From: Clostridiaceae bacterium
GTDB taxonomy: Bacteria > Bacillota > Clostridia > Oscillospirales > Acutalibacteraceae
Reading direction: 5' to 3'
NCBI GenBank assembly: GCA_904502175.1
Contig: CAJGDU010000016.1
Span: 1-14,865, forward strand
Length of the DNA stretch: 14,865 bases
The translations under genes were made by a program, and so were the position numbers. This document shows, piece after piece, positions 13,910 to 14,865 of the stretch. The notes under the pieces were generated by a model, which was given only the letters and a program-made list of their open reading frames with translations, did no database searches and had not been told where the DNA came from. How positions within the stretch are numbered: position 1 is the first letter of the stretch; every line of letters begins with the position of its first letter.

Positions 13910-14865
13910 ATGAACGACTACAAGAACAACTACCCGAGTATCCTCATCCACGGCTTTGCCGGCTGGGGAGAGGACGACGGCATGGACAAGTACTTCAGCT
14001 ACTGGGGCATGTTCGGCTCCCGTCGTCTTCTGCCGCACCTTCGCGGAGAAGGCTATGAAGTCTATGTCCCGTCTCTGGGCCCCTTCTGCAGTGCCTGGGA
14101 CCGTGCCTGCGAACTCTATGCCTATATCTTCGGCGGCACCGTAGACTATGGCAAAGTCCACAGCGAGAAGTACAAACACAAGCGCTTCGGCCGCCGCTAT
14201 CCCGGCGTGCTGAAAGACCTCGGCAAGACGGAGGCGCACAAGAAGATCAACCTCTACGGCCACTCCTTCGGCGGCCCCACCGTCAAGGCCTTTGTGGACC
14301 TCATGAACAACGGCTGGCAGGAAGAAGTGGACGGCACACCGGAGCAGGATCTGTCCCCGCTCTTCAAGGGCGGCATGTCCCACCTCATCCACACGGCGGT
14401 CACGCTGTCCGGTGTCAACAACGGCACCATCCTCGACCAGTGCTTCAATGACAAGTCCATGTACTATGTCGAGAAGGCGGTCCTCTACGCCACCTCCAAG
14501 CTCGGCTACAGCCAGTACAACTGGTTCTTCGACCTCGGTCAGCAGCAGTTCGACCTCGGCCGCTATCCGGAGGAGAACAAAGACGGCAACGTCCATCCGC
14601 AGAGCCGGGAAGACTTCGAGAAGGGCGTCAAGCGCTATGCCAGCTCCAAGCTGGACCGCTCCAACTGGGAGATGGACATCATCTGGTGCAAGTGGATGAA
14701 CGACCACCAGGGCGTCGCGAAGGACATCTACTACTTCGCCGAGCGCGCCAACAACGGCCATCCGGTGAAGGACGGTACTTACCGGTCCAACACCATGAAC
14801 CCCATCACGCACTTCACCGGCAACATCATCGGCAAGAAGCAGCCGGTCCGGGAGACCGGTTATGA
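13910..14865 (+). CDS. Family I.5-like lipase/esterase without signal peptide, 3'-truncated by window edge
   Basis: An alpha/beta-hydrolase that looks like the Geobacillus/Staphylococcus thermostable lipase family, which hydrolyses triacylglycerols. 318 residues are visible and the frame is still open at the right edge. HGFAGWG (14-20) is the oxyanion-hole loop. YFSYWGMFG, WDRACELYAYIFGGTVDYG and RFGRRYPG follow as in the family. GHSFGG (117-122) holds nucleophile Ser119. Asp64, His84, His90 and an Asp in NWEMDII line up with the known Zn-binding site. The catalytic Asp/His lie off the window or near its edge. GGAGG lies 10 nt before the ATG. There is no hydrophobic secretion signal, so the enzyme is probably cytoplasmic, unlike known secreted relatives. 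Substrate and partner genes are unknown. Confidence 0.85.
   Translation, partial: MNDYKNNYPSILIHGFAGWGEDDGMDKYFSYWGMFGSRRLLPHLRGEGYEVYVPSLGPFCSAWDRACELYAYIFGGTVDYGKVHSEKYKHKRFGRRYPGVLKDLGKTEAHKKINLYGHSFGGPTVKAFVDLMNNGWQEEVDGTPEQDLSPLFKGGMSHLIHTAVTLSGVNNGTILDQCFNDKSMYYVEKAVLYATSKLGYSQYNWFFDLGQQQFDLGRYPEENKDGNVHPQSREDFEKGVKRYASSKLDRSNWEMDIIWCKWMNDHQGVAKDIYYFAERANNGHPVKDGTYRSNTMNPITHFTGNIIGKKQPVRETGY

Noticed and set aside
1..14865. CRISPR arrays, insertion sequences or prophage genes
   Set aside because: No regularly spaced repeats, transposase or phage-type proteins were found in either strand.

Overview
The window is a GC-rich stretch of a low-redundancy bacterial chromosome, most likely an anaerobic Clostridia-type Firmicute. 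Four things point there: strong GGAGG-type ribosome binding sites, a SepF/DivIVA division pair, a transketolase split into two genes, and an oxygen-sensitive 2-hydroxyacyl-CoA dehydratase-type enzyme. I cannot name the genus from sequence alone. Reading is dense: twelve genes run on the + strand from the left edge to about 9.0 kb, often with overlapping stop and start codons.

Region 1 (1-9080) is a housekeeping block. It opens with the 3' part of a CCA-adding tRNA nucleotidyltransferase, a small DUF896 protein and miaA (tRNA modification). Next come an orphan HlyD-like membrane-fusion protein, the PLP protein YggS, and the division proteins SepF and DivIVA. The block ends with lipoprotein signal peptidase LspA, an RluD-type pseudouridine synthase and the two transketolase halves, closed by a strong terminator at 9051-9079. 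A near-consensus sigma-A promoter (TTGACA, 17 nt, GATAAT) lies inside the yggS coding sequence in an AT-rich patch and could drive sepF onward. A hairpin sits between sepF and divIVA.

Region 2 (9081-12282) is a separate transcription unit. A spacer carries a perfect palindrome (TGTAAC-AAAA-GTTACA) and a TATAAT box. It is followed by two unequal 2-hydroxyacyl-CoA dehydratase/BadDE-family subunits (402 and 537 aa) and a 60-aa single-pass membrane peptide. A bidirectional terminator closes it. No ATP-dependent activator, CoA transferase or acyl-CoA dehydrogenase gene lies beside them, so the substrate is unknown. This is the most interesting unit of the window.

Region 3 (12283-13741, minus strand) holds a tRNA-Pro(CGG) with its own strong promoter and an NhaC-family Na+/H+ antiporter. 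The antiporter has no terminator of its own before the tRNA. Region 4 (13742-14865) is a divergent intergenic region and the start of a family I.5-like lipase/esterase. It keeps the catalytic serine motif and putative zinc ligands but has no signal peptide, and it runs off the right edge.
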